DNA of 64,000 nucleotides from Xanthomonas cassavae CFBP 4642 (GTDB lineage Bacteria > Pseudomonadota > Gammaproteobacteria > Xanthomonadales > Xanthomonadaceae): positions 3,974,598-4,038,597 of the forward strand of contig NZ_CM002139.1 of NCBI RefSeq assembly GCF_000454545.1, written 5' to 3'. Every line of letters begins with the position of its first letter. The first letter of the stretch is position 1. The notes beneath the pieces were generated by a model. That model did no database searches, was not told the DNA's origin, and saw only the letters and a list, made by a program, of their open reading frames with translations. Made by a program: the position numbers and the translations under genes. This document shows positions 1 to 8,290 of the stretch, piece after piece.

Positions 1-26
1 TCCGCGTCGCCGAAGGTCAGTTGCAT
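1..26 (-). CDS. IS5-family transposase, N-terminal fragment only
   Basis: The ATG is at 26-24 on the minus strand, and the nine visible codons read MQLTFGDAE, the usual opening of a common xanthomonad IS5-family DDE transposase. The rest lies to the left of the window, so integrity cannot be judged. An intact copy would catalyse cut-and-paste movement of its own element. Confidence 0.6.
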
Positions 27-93
27 CGTCATCGTCCTGGTGCCTCTGTGCGATTGTCGCAGGATCAGGGGGAGTTGTTCAGAGTTTCCCTAG
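1..93 (-). mobile_element. End of an IS5-family insertion sequence, continuing beyond the window
   Basis: Read on the minus strand, this stretch runs from a terminal sequence (GGGAAACTCTGAACAACT, about 73-90) through a short leader to the first codons of a transposase. The outer boundary abuts a CTAG at 90-93, which fits the YTAR target preference of IS5-type elements. It sits inside the decayed transposase frame that follows, so this is an IS inserted into an IS. Only one end is in the window. The IS5 assignment comes from the transposase N-terminus and the target site; I cannot name the element. Confidence 0.6.
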
Positions 94-491
94 ACGCCAA
101 ACTCGTACGGTCGACGCGCTTTGCCTTTACCGATGCATTCCACCTCCGGGGCACACAACGCATACAGCTTGTGCTTGTCCTTGGGGCGTTACGTGCATAG
201 GCGTTGCGCACGTTCCAGCCAGACAGCAATGCGCTCGCGCACGCTGTCCTACACTTCCAGCCCGGCTTCGCCCAGGCGCTGACGCCAGCGCGTCAGCGGG
301 CCGGCATCGCACGGTAGACGCGTCTGGAACACCACCTCACCGGTGAAGAACTGCCAGTACGGATTCTCCAGCCAGCGCTCGCACACCGCTTCGTCGGACA
401 GGCGTAGGCGTGCTTGAGGTACAGCGATCCGGTCATCAAGCGCACCGGCAAGGCCGGACACAGCGCAGCGAAAACTGGCAATTCCGGCACG
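94..491 (-). pseudogene. Decayed IS5-family (IS1478-like) transposase gene
   Basis: Pieces of one IS5-type transposase can be read on the minus strand in order. A PALPVRLMTG-YLKHAYA block (about 490-400) shifts frame into LSDEAVCERWLENPYWQFF and RWRQRLGEAGLEV (about 400-249). After in-frame stop codons there is a KLYALCAPEVECIGKGKAR block (about 180-105). The middle of the protein, including most of the DDE catalytic core, is missing. The reading stops where the second IS begins near 93. Frameshift, stops, internal deletion and a nested insertion together make it clearly non-functional. The sequence TTTTTCAGGGACGACTT near 534-550 may be the outer end of this older element. Confidence 0.75.
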
Positions 492-690
492 CCCGTGCAG
501 CCGGTGAAGCCTTGCTATGACCGAGATGGCGGGGTTTTTCAGGGACGACTTTTTAGCCGCTCTCGGCATCCCGCCGCGCCGGTCAGTCGCGCCGATCAGT
601 GACGCACGCTCCTTGTCTGCAGCAGGGAGGACGAGGCTGGATGATCCCGCAGTGCCGGACCATGCGGTATCGCGCATCGGTGGGGGTTCT

Positions 691-978
691 TCAGTCCATG
701 TCCACGAGCCACGCCGGTCGGCGCGGGAAGCCCACGTGGTAACACACCCACTCCACCGACACCTGCTCCGCACCGATCTGCTCCATGCTGGTGTGCTTCT
801 CGATGGTGATGATGCGCCCCTTGGGAAATTCCGCCAGACAGCGGTTGAGCAGGTCCATCGCCCGCGCATCCTGGTCGTCGGCAGCCGGCCGGTCGCCGTG
901 GCCCTTGCGCACTGCGATTCGCTTTACGAAGCGGATCTCGCTCAAATCGCCCATCTCGCTACCGGTCGCTTGGTGCAT
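691..978 (-). CDS. Small conserved-looking hypothetical protein (95 aa)
   Basis: The 95-residue product has no signal peptide or membrane segment. It has a mixed charged N-terminal half with an RKGHGDRP segment and a C-terminal half ending YHVGFPRRPAWLVDMD. I do not recognise a family. It starts 15 bp after the stop of the muramidase-like gene on the same strand, so the two are probably co-transcribed. Codon composition resembles the neighbours. Its position next to IS debris suggests accessory DNA, but the frame is intact. It could be an over-called frame, though the residue composition looks protein-like. Confidence 0.5.
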   Translation of the reverse strand: MHQATGSEMGDLSEIRFVKRIAVRKGHGDRPAADDQDARAMDLLNRCLAEFPKGRIITIEKHTSMEQIGAEQVSVEWVCYHVGFPRRPAWLVDMD

Positions 979-993
979 CGAGAAGACTCCAGG

Positions 994-1527
994 TCATGAC
1001 AGGTTCGGGAAACTGGCGACACGGGTGAGCCAGCCTTTCAGAAAGCGCTGCAGTACCGGTCGCGCTGCCGCCAACCGGGTGTAGTAGTCCACGCGCCCCT
1101 GCTTGTAGCGCATGTAGAGCTGGGTCTGGTCGACCTGTTGCAGCGCCGCCAATGTCTGGGCCGAGAACACGCCATCGGTGGGCAGTTGCTGCCCCATCTC
1201 GCCCAGTTGCCGCTGCAGCAATGTCACCGCATTGGCGCCTGCATCCGTATAGAAATCGAACACGATGTCGGCCAATGGCTGCAACTGGATTGCATCGCCC
1301 TGCACCCTGTCCCAGTACAGCGCCTTGTAGAGGGAGGCGGCCTGGGCGACAGTCAATTGCCGCAGGGCCTCCAGGGTCGGCTCCAGCCCCAGCCTGGCCT
1401 GGGCCGACTGCCTGAACACCGCCAGGCTGATTCCCATGTTGGTCGCCCCGCCAGGATCGTCTGGCGCATCGACGAATCCGCCCTGGAAGCGAAGAAACGT
1501 CGGGAAAAACTGCGTGAAATCGGCCAT
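994..1527 (-). CDS. GH108-family muramidase-like protein with altered catalytic residue
   Basis: The 177-aa product matches the glycoside hydrolase 108 layout (phage and secretion-associated lysozymes). There is an N-terminal catalytic helix followed by DDPGGATNMGIS (residues 22-33), a TVAQAASLYKALYWD segment, and a C-terminal peptidoglycan-binding-like half with TDGVFSAQTLAAL. In this family the catalytic Glu lies in an EGG motif ahead of DDPGGAT. Here it reads FQGGF, with Gln15 encoded by CAG. Catalysis by the usual mechanism is therefore doubtful, and the protein could bind peptidoglycan or be a decayed phage lysozyme. No signal peptide is visible. Confidence 0.7.
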   Translation of the reverse strand: MADFTQFFPTFLRFQGGFVDAPDDPGGATNMGISLAVFRQSAQARLGLEPTLEALRQLTVAQAASLYKALYWDRVQGDAIQLQPLADIVFDFYTDAGANAVTLLQRQLGEMGQQLPTDGVFSAQTLAALQQVDQTQLYMRYKQGRVDYYTRLAAARPVLQRFLKGWLTRVASFPNLS

Positions 1528-1722
1528 GGATTGGGGTCTGTCGGGATTGGGCCCACTCTATCGCGGCAGTGGCGTTGCAACCTCGGTGCCGGTTCCAGTT
1601 TGGGCCTGGAACCCCGAACGCGACTGACCAGACCTGATCGCGGCCGTGTCGGACGCACCATGACGGACGTCTTCGACGCGGTTCTGACACGCGCTGCACG
1701 GGCTTCTGGAATAATCCCCGCC

Positions 1723-2385
1723 ATGAACGAACTCAACCATCTGCTAGACAACAACCGTGCTTGGTCAGAGCGTATCCGTCGCGAAGACCCGGAATTCTTC
1801 TCCAAGCTGTCCACCCAGCAGACGCCCGAGTATCTGTGGATCGGGTGCTCGGACTCGCGCGTGCCCGCCAACCAGATCATCGACATGGCACCGGGCGAAG
1901 TGTTCGTCCATCGCAACATCGCCAACGTCGTCGTGCATACCGACCTGAACTGCCTGTCGGTGATCCAGTTCGCGGTCGACGTACTCAAGGTCAAGCACAT
2001 CCTGGTGGTGGGCCACTACGGATGCGGTGGCGTGTTCGCCAGCCTTACCCAGAAGCGCATGGGCCTGGTGGACAACTGGATCCGTCACGTCACCGACGTG
2101 GCGGACAAGCACGAAGCCTGCCTGCACGATGCCGGCGATCTGCCGGTGCAGCATGCGCGCCTGTGCGAGCTCAATGTGCTGGAACAGGTGGTCAACGTCT
2201 GCCGCACCACCATCGTGCGCGATGCCTGGGACCGCGGCCAGGCGCTATGCGTGCATGGCTGGGTGTACAGCCTGCGCGATGGGCATGCGCACGATCTGGG
2301 CATGTCCATCGATCGCCCGGAACTGTTGCAGGAGCGGTACGACGCCGCGCTGGCGCAGATCCAGGCCGATCACGCCGAACGCTGA
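1723..2385 (+). CDS. can: Beta-class carbonic anhydrase
   Basis: The 220-aa cytoplasmic enzyme interconverts CO2 and bicarbonate. The zinc site is complete: Cys42 and Asp44 in GCSDSR, and His98 and Cys101 in GHYGCGG. Length and sequence fit the Can/YadF type. The ATG at 1723 was chosen because family homology begins exactly there; a longer open frame upstream has no supporting homology. It is followed 86 bp later by 3-hydroxyanthranilate dioxygenase on the same strand. A second, different beta-carbonic anhydrase lies at 28999-29679, so the genome has at least two, the other paired with a transporter. Confidence 0.95.
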   Translation: MNELNHLLDNNRAWSERIRREDPEFFSKLSTQQTPEYLWIGCSDSRVPANQIIDMAPGEVFVHRNIANVVVHTDLNCLSVIQFAVDVLKVKHILVVGHYGCGGVFASLTQKRMGLVDNWIRHVTDVADKHEACLHDAGDLPVQHARLCELNVLEQVVNVCRTTIVRDAWDRGQALCVHGWVYSLRDGHAHDLGMSIDRPELLQERYDAALAQIQADHAER

Positions 2386-2471
2386 GTCGCAGCCGCATGC
2401 ATGGTCGACCGCGGCGCCCATCGGCGCCGTCGGTTGGCTATGCTGGACGTCTTCTTTGCCGAGGAACGTCG

Positions 2472-3002
2472 ATGCTGGTCCCGCCGATCAACCTGCATGC
2501 CTGGATCGCGCAGCACCGCCACCTGCTCAAACCGCCGGTAGGCAACAAGTGCATCCAGCAGGACGGCTTCATCATCATGATCGTCGGTGGGCCGAATGCG
2601 CGTACCGACTATCACTACGACGAAGGCCCGGAGTGGTTCTTCCAGCTCGAAGGCGAGATGGTGCTGAAAGTGCAGGACGAGGGCGTGCCGCGCGACATCC
2701 CGATCGGCGCCGGCGAAATTTTCCTGCTGCCGCCGAAGGTGCCGCATTCGCCGCAGCGCGCCGCCGGCTCGGTCGGCCTGGTCATCGAGCGCGAGCGCCT
2801 GCCCCACGAACGCGACGGGCTGCAGTGGTATTGCGCGCATTGCAATCACAAACTGTACGAGGCGATATTCCCGCTGCGCAATATCGAAACCGACTTCCCG
2901 CCGGTGTTCGATCACTTCTACCGCTCGCTGGCGCTGCGTACCTGCACACGATGCGGGCAGGTACACCCTGCCCCCGAACGTTATGCCGCGACCGCCGACT
3001 GA
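2472..3002 (+). CDS. nbaC: 3-hydroxyanthranilate 3,4-dioxygenase
   Basis: The 176-aa cupin enzyme opens the ring of 3-hydroxyanthranilate to give the semialdehyde that cyclises to quinolinate, the NAD precursor. The iron-binding cupin residues fall in [16 protein letters not shown] (about residues 44-59) and VPHSPQR. The C-terminal CAHC...CTRC pair is the rubredoxin-like second metal site found in bacterial enzymes. The ATG at 2472 starts [12 protein letters not shown], the normal family N-terminus. Kynureninase and kynurenine 3-monooxygenase lie downstream on the same strand, so this is the last of three consecutive pathway steps encoded together. Confidence 0.96.
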   Translation: MLVPPINLHAWIAQHRHLLKPPVGNKCIQQDGFIIMIVGGPNARTDYHYDEGPEWFFQLEGEMVLKVQDEGVPRDIPIGAGEIFLLPPKVPHSPQRAAGSVGLVIERERLPHERDGLQWYCAHCNHKLYEAIFPLRNIETDFPPVFDHFYRSLALRTCTRCGQVHPAPERYAATAD

Positions 3003-3175
3003 GTGGGCGAGCGCATGCGCCAGCGGTGGGCGGCAGGCCTGACACGATGCGCGTCGCGCGCCGTGATGTGCCCGATACAGGGCATGGCCGGCGATGCTCC
3101 CCAGCTGCCCGAATCCGGCGTGTGCAGGCAGCCACCGAGGCAGACCCACCCACAGGCACCACGGCCGCCGGCGCC

Positions 3176-5305
3176 ATGCTGCGCGCACTGATCGACCTCA
3201 AACCGCGCGATGTGCCGCTGCGCGTCGCCCTGCGCAATACGGCGGCGGTGGTCCTGCCGCTGGCGATCGGCGTGGCCACCGGGCACGTGGCCGCCGGGCT
3301 GGCGGTGTGCAGCGGCGCGCTCAACACCATGTTCTCCGATCAACCGGGCCCGTACCGCGCTCGCCTGCAGCGCATGCTGATGGCCGCGCTGGCAGCGGGT
3401 CTGGCGGCCTTGCTGGGCGTGTGGGTCGGGCACGACACGCCGGCCCTGGTGCTTGCCGGACTGCTGCTCGGTCTCGGTGGCGGCCTGGTGGTGGCGTTGG
3501 GACCGGTGGCGGGTCGGGTCGGCCTGACCAGCATGATCCTGCTGGTGGTCAGCGCCGACATGCGGCTGCCGGTCGAACAGGCGCCCGGGGTGGCGGCGCT
3601 GATCTTTGCCGGCGGCCTGCTGCAGGTGGTGCTGGCCCTGGCGGCCTGGCCATTGCAGCGCTATCGCCCGGAGCGGTTTGCGCTGGCCGAGCTGATGCGC
3701 CAACTGGCCGGCATCGCCCGGCAACGTCCGGAGACCGGCGCGGCACCGCCGGCCACCCAGGAAGTGCTGGACGCGATGGTGATGCTGCATGGCGAACATC
3801 GCTCGCGTGCGATCGCCGTGCAGAGCTTTCGCATCATTGCCGAGCTGTGCGATCGCGTTCGGCTGGAGTTGCTGTCGCTGGCCGATGCCGATACCCGATT
3901 GAGCGATTCGCAGGCGCGCCCGGCGATCGAGCGCGTGCTCGAACGCAGCGCCATCGTGCTGGACCAGCTGGCGCATGCGATGACGGTGGGCGAAGACCCG
4001 GTGGCGGCCGACGCATCGATGACCGGCTTCGACGATCTGGTCGCGACGCTGGCGCAGTTTCAGCACGACAATGCCGACACCCGCGAGCGCCGGCTGGTGC
4101 GCGTGGCGGTAGCGCGGGCGCACGGCCTGGGCGGGCAGTTGCGTGCGCTGATCCGCAATGCGCACTGGGCCAGCAGTCGCGGCGACATCCAGGCGCAACT
4201 GGCCGAAGCACGGCTGCCGGCCGCGTTGCGGCCCGCGGCCAGGTGGGCCACCTTGCGCGCGAACCTGAATCTATCCTCGGTGGCGTTTCGGCACGCATTG
4301 CGCTGCGGCGTGTGCCTGGCGTTGGCCATCGCCTTCCAGCGCTGGCAGCAGATTCCGCACGGCTTCTGGATTCCGATGACCACCGCCATCGTGCTCAAGC
4401 CGGACTTCGGCGGCACCTTTAGCTTCGGCGCGCTGCGCGTGGCCGGCACCTTCCTCGGGCTGCTGCTGGCCACCTTGCTGGCGCACCTGGCGATGGATGG
4501 CGCCAGCATCCGCCTGGCCTTGCTGGCGCTGTTCTGCCTGGGATTCCGTTTGCTGACCCAGGTCAACTACGGCATCGGCGTGGCCTTTCTCACCGGCATG
4601 CTGGTGCTGCTGCTGTCCTTCGAAGGCGTCGCGCCCGGCGAAGCGGTCGGCGCACGCCTGCAGGCCACGGTGGCCGGCAGCGCGCTGGCGCTGATCGCCT
4701 ATGCGCTGTGGCCCACACGCGAACGTCGGCATATCCGCGCCGCGCTAGCACAGTTGCTCGATGCCTATCGCGAGCACCTGAACAACCTGCTGCTCGGGCG
4801 GATGGAGCGCCTGGGCGACAGCCGTGCTGCGGCACGTGTGGCGCGCACCAATACTCAGGCCTCGATCGAACGCCTGCGCGGGGAGCCGCGCAGCCGGCGC
4901 AACCTGCACGAGCTCACATTGGCCGAATCGCTGCTGGCCAATGGCAACCGGCTGATCCGTGCCACTTTGCTGCTGGAAGCGGCACTGCGCGATGGCCAGC
5001 CCCTGCCTACGCTGGACGCGCTGCCGGCGTTTGCCGATCGCGCCGACCAGGCCCTGGCCGAACTCATCGCCTGCCTGGTGGATGGTGGCACCCCTGCCGC
5101 CGCCACCCTGCGCAGCGCCGAACGCGTGCTGTCCGAGGCGCTGGCCGCACTGCCCGACGCCTCGCCGGCCAATGCCGCGCTGGCCGACACCATCGACCGC
5201 GTCACCGACAGCATCGGCACGCTGACCCACCTGCTGCGCCCTGCCCGAGCGATCTCGACAGAAGCGCCGGCAGCGCATGACGGCGTCCACGGAGCCGGCG
5301 GGTAA
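3176..5305 (+). CDS. FUSC-family inner-membrane transporter (aromatic acid exporter-like)
   Basis: The 709-aa protein has two blocks of hydrophobic segments, each followed by a soluble alpha-helical region: helices at about residues 15-165, cytoplasmic region to about 360, second helix block about 370-510, then a helical tail. This duplicated layout is that of FUSC/YccS/AaeB proteins, which export aromatic carboxylic acids with a membrane-fusion partner. No partner gene is adjacent. The ATG at 3176 precedes the first helix directly; an in-frame ATG at 3046 would add 43 polar residues. Lying between two kynurenine-pathway genes, it may export pathway intermediates; that is inference from position. 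Confidence 0.85.
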   Translation: MLRALIDLKPRDVPLRVALRNTAAVVLPLAIGVATGHVAAGLAVCSGALNTMFSDQPGPYRARLQRMLMAALAAGLAALLGVWVGHDTPALVLAGLLLGLGGGLVVALGPVAGRVGLTSMILLVVSADMRLPVEQAPGVAALIFAGGLLQVVLALAAWPLQRYRPERFALAELMRQLAGIARQRPETGAAPPATQEVLDAMVMLHGEHRSRAIAVQSFRIIAELCDRVRLELLSLADADTRLSDSQARPAIERVLERSAIVLDQLAHAMTVGEDPVAADASMTGFDDLVATLAQFQHDNADTRERRLVRVAVARAHGLGGQLRALIRNAHWASSRGDIQAQLAEARLPAALRPAARWATLRANLNLSSVAFRHALRCGVCLALAIAFQRWQQIPHGFWIPMTTAIVLKPDFGGTFSFGALRVAGTFLGLLLATLLAHLAMDGASIRLALLALFCLGFRLLTQVNYGIGVAFLTGMLVLLLSFEGVAPGEAVGARLQATVAGSALALIAYALWPTRERRHIRAALAQLLDAYREHLNNLLLGRMERLGDSRAAARVARTNTQASIERLRGEPRSRRNLHELTLAESLLANGNRLIRATLLLEAALRDGQPLPTLDALPAFADRADQALAELIACLVDGGTPAAATLRSAERVLSEALAALPDASPANAALADTIDRVTDSIGTLTHLLRPARAISTEAPAAHDGVHGAGG

Positions 5306-5338
5306 ACTGCCGCATCGCTCCAGCCCACTGCCAGCCCG

Positions 5339-6613
5339 ATGACCACCGACTCACTGTCCCGTCCCCACGCCGCAGCGCTGGATGCCGCCGACCCGCTGCA
5401 CGCACTGCGCGATGCCTTCGTGTTCCCGCAGCATGCCGGTGCGGACCAGACCTACTTCGTCGGCAATTCGCTGGGCCTGCAGCCGCGTGGCGCACGTGCG
5501 ATGGTGACCGAGGTGCTCGACCAGTGGGGCGCGCTCGCGGTGGAAGGCCACTTCACCGGTCCCACCCAGTGGCTGACCTATCACCAGCTGGTACGCGACG
5601 GGCTGGCGCGCGTGGTAGGCGCGCAACCCGGCGAAGTGGTGGCGATGAACACCCTCAGCGTCAATCTGCATCTGATGATGGCCAGCTTCTATCGCCCTAC
5701 CGCAGCGCGCGGCGCGATCCTGATCGAGGCCGGTGCCTTCCCGTCCGACCGCCATGCGGTGGAATCGCAGCTGCGCCTGCACGGGCTGGATCCGGCCACA
5801 CATCTGATCGAAGTGGAGGCCGATGAAGCCAACGGCACGTTGTCGATGGCGGCCATTGCCGATGCGATCGCGCAACATGGTCCGCGCCTGGCATTGGTGC
5901 TGTGGCCCGGCATCCAGTACCGCACCGGCCAGGCCTTCGAGCTGGGCGAAATCGTGCGGCTGGCACACGCGCAGGGCGCGATGGTGGGTTTCGATCTGGC
6001 GCATGCGGTGGGCAACATCCCGCTGACGCTGCACGACGATGGCGTCGATTTCGCGGTGTGGTGCCACTACAAATATCTCAATGCCGGCCCCGGCGCGGTG
6101 GGCGGTTGCTTCGTGCATGCGCGTCACGCCACCAGCGATCTGCCGCGCATGGCCGGCTGGTGGGGACACGAGCAGCAGACCCGTTTCCGCATGGACCCGC
6201 AGTTCGTGCCCTCGCCCGGTGCCGAGGGCTGGCAGCTGAGCAATCCACCAGTGTTGGCGCTGGCACCGCTGCGCGCCTCGCTGGCGCTGTTCGACCAGGC
6301 CGGCATGGCCGCGTTGCGCGCCAAGTCCGAACGGCTCACCGGCCATCTGGAACAGCTGATCCACGCGTGCCTGCCGCAGCTGCTGCAGATCGTCACCCCG
6401 GCCGAACCGGCGCGGCGCGGCTGCCAGCTGTCGCTGCGCGTGGCTGGCGGGCGCGCGCAGGGGCGCGCACTGTACGAGCATCTGCATGCCGCCGGCGTGC
6501 TGGGCGACTGGCGCGAACCGGACGTGATCCGCATTGCGCCGGTACCGCTGTACAACCGTTTCAGCGATCTGCACACCTTCGTGGAACAGGTGGAAGCCTG
6601 GGCCGCCGCCTGA
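5339..6613 (+). CDS. kynU: Kynureninase
   Basis: The 424-aa PLP-dependent fold-type I enzyme cleaves kynurenine or 3-hydroxykynurenine to (3-hydroxy)anthranilate and alanine. The PLP lysine is Lys245 in WCHYKYLNAGPG. The phosphate and ring-binding motifs (TYFVGNSLGLQP near the N-terminus, VGFDLAHAVGN about residues 217-227, WWGHEQQTRF about 281-290) are all present. The start at 5339 is 33 bp after the exporter stop. Length is normal. It acts after kynurenine 3-monooxygenase, encoded next, and before the dioxygenase at 2472. Confidence 0.97.
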   Translation: MTTDSLSRPHAAALDAADPLHALRDAFVFPQHAGADQTYFVGNSLGLQPRGARAMVTEVLDQWGALAVEGHFTGPTQWLTYHQLVRDGLARVVGAQPGEVVAMNTLSVNLHLMMASFYRPTAARGAILIEAGAFPSDRHAVESQLRLHGLDPATHLIEVEADEANGTLSMAAIADAIAQHGPRLALVLWPGIQYRTGQAFELGEIVRLAHAQGAMVGFDLAHAVGNIPLTLHDDGVDFAVWCHYKYLNAGPGAVGGCFVHARHATSDLPRMAGWWGHEQQTRFRMDPQFVPSPGAEGWQLSNPPVLALAPLRASLALFDQAGMAALRAKSERLTGHLEQLIHACLPQLLQIVTPAEPARRGCQLSLRVAGGRAQGRALYEHLHAAGVLGDWREPDVIRIAPVPLYNRFSDLHTFVEQVEAWAAA

Positions 6614-6784
6614 GCGCCGCAGGCTGACTGCAGTGCCACCAGGCCCCACGGCCGGCGCCCGGAACCGCCCCGTGCCCACGTACACTCCGGGCCCGCCCAG
6701 GGCTGACGCCAGGGCGGACGTCATCGCCCGTCGCTGCCTTCCCCTTTTCGCCGGCGCTGCGTCCGGCTGCTGCCGGACATTGCA

Positions 6785-8152
6785 TTGAGCCCAGTCTCCC
6801 CTCGCTCCCTGATCCTGATCGGCGCCGGCCTGGCCGGTTGCCTGCTGGCCATCCTGCTGTCGCGTCGTGGCTGGCAGGTCACCGTCTACGAACGCCGTGG
6901 CGATCCGCGTATCAAGGGCTACGAGTCCGGACGCTCGATCAACCTGGCGCTGGCCGAGCGCGGCCGCCATGCGCTGCGCCAGGCCGGGGCCGAAGACGCA
7001 GTGATGGCCAAGGCGGTGATGATGCGCGGGCGCATGGTGCACCCGGTCAGCGGGCAGCCGCAGCTGCAGCGCTATGGCCGCGACGACAGCGAGGTGATCT
7101 GGTCGATCCACCGCGCTGCCTTGAATATTGCGCTGCTGAATCTGGCCGAACAGGCCGGCGCGCGCGTGCACTTCTATCGCCGCCTGCACACCGTGGACTT
7201 CGACGCCGGCTATGCGCGTTTCATCGACGACCGCGACGACCAGCCGCACGAGATCCATTTCCAGAGCCTGATCGGCAGCGACGGAGCCGGCTCGGCGCTG
7301 CGCGCGGCGATGCAGCGCAAATCGCCGTTGGGAGAGCGCATCGAATTCCTGGATCACTCCTACAAGGAGCTGGAGATTCCGCCGCTGCCCGATGGCGGTT
7401 TCCGCATCGAGCGCAATGCGCTGCATATCTGGCCGCGCGGGCGTTACATGTGCATTGCCCTGCCCAACGATGGCGGCACCTTTACCGTCACCCTGTTCCT
7501 GCCAAACGCCGGTGAGCCCAGCTTCGCCACCACCCGCACCGGCGAAGAAGCGCATGCCCTGTTCGCTCGCGACTTTCCCGATGCGCTGCCGCTGATTCCG
7601 CAACTGCGAGAACACTGGGAAGAACACCCACCCGGCCTGCTCGGCACCCTGACCCTGGAGCGCTGGCACCTGGACAGCCGCGCGCTGCTGATCGGCGATG
7701 CCGCGCACGCCATGGTGCCCTTCCACGGCCAGGGCATGAACTGCGCATTCGAAGATTGCGTGGCGCTGGCCGAACAGATGGATGCGCATGACGACATCGG
7801 CAGCGCATTCGCTGCGTTCGAAGCCGCGCGCCGCGACGATACCGCCGCGATCCAGCAGATGGCGCTGGAGAACTACCTGGAGATGCGCGACCGCGTGGGC
7901 GATGCCGCCTTCCTGCTGCAACGCGAACTCGAGCAGCAACTGCAGGCGCGCTGGCCCACCCGCTTCGTACCGCACTACACCATGGTGACCTTCCTGCGCA
8001 CACGCTATTCGATCGCGCTGGCGCGCAGCGAGATCCAGCGGCAGATCCTGGTCGAGGCCACGCGTGGGCACAGCGACCTGTCGCGGATCGACTGGGCCGC
8101 GCTGGAAGCGGTGGTACATGCACGCCTGGAGCCGCTGGAAGGCGCGCACTGA
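6785..8152 (+). CDS. kmo: Kynurenine 3-monooxygenase
   Basis: The 455-aa FAD-dependent aromatic hydroxylase converts L-kynurenine to 3-hydroxykynurenine using NADPH and O2. The dinucleotide motif GAGLAG (residues 12-17), the ESGRSINLAL substrate segment, and the second FAD motif LIGDAAHAMVPFHGQGMN are intact. The reading begins with TTG at 6785, which gives the family N-terminus (MSPVSPRSLILIGAG); no ATG gives it. The 171-bp gap after kynU may hold its own promoter. With kynU and nbaC it supplies quinolinate; tryptophan dioxygenase and formamidase are not in the window. Confidence 0.97.
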   Translation: MSPVSPRSLILIGAGLAGCLLAILLSRRGWQVTVYERRGDPRIKGYESGRSINLALAERGRHALRQAGAEDAVMAKAVMMRGRMVHPVSGQPQLQRYGRDDSEVIWSIHRAALNIALLNLAEQAGARVHFYRRLHTVDFDAGYARFIDDRDDQPHEIHFQSLIGSDGAGSALRAAMQRKSPLGERIEFLDHSYKELEIPPLPDGGFRIERNALHIWPRGRYMCIALPNDGGTFTVTLFLPNAGEPSFATTRTGEEAHALFARDFPDALPLIPQLREHWEEHPPGLLGTLTLERWHLDSRALLIGDAAHAMVPFHGQGMNCAFEDCVALAEQMDAHDDIGSAFAAFEAARRDDTAAIQQMALENYLEMRDRVGDAAFLLQRELEQQLQARWPTRFVPHYTMVTFLRTRYSIALARSEIQRQILVEATRGHSDLSRIDWAALEAVVHARLEPLEGAH

Positions 8153-8290
8153 GGCCGGCCCCGGCATCGCGTCGCTGGCGGCGCGCATCCCGCACAGCCA
8201 CGCCTCAGCGTGCGAGCACGACAATCGGGGATACTAGCGGCCACTGGCGGCGCATACGCCGCGCGCCGCGAATCTGGATGTCGCAACCGT

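Noticed and set aside
2027..3175. Long plus-strand extension of the FUSC transporter frame
   Set aside because: It overlaps carbonic anhydrase and 3-hydroxyanthranilate dioxygenase in another frame. The transporter begins at its first membrane helix near 3176.
5351..8224. 957-codon open frame on the minus strand across kynU and kmo
   Set aside because: It lies opposite two clear enzymes, has the His/Gln/Arg-rich composition typical of antisense of GC-rich genes, and shows no domain motif.
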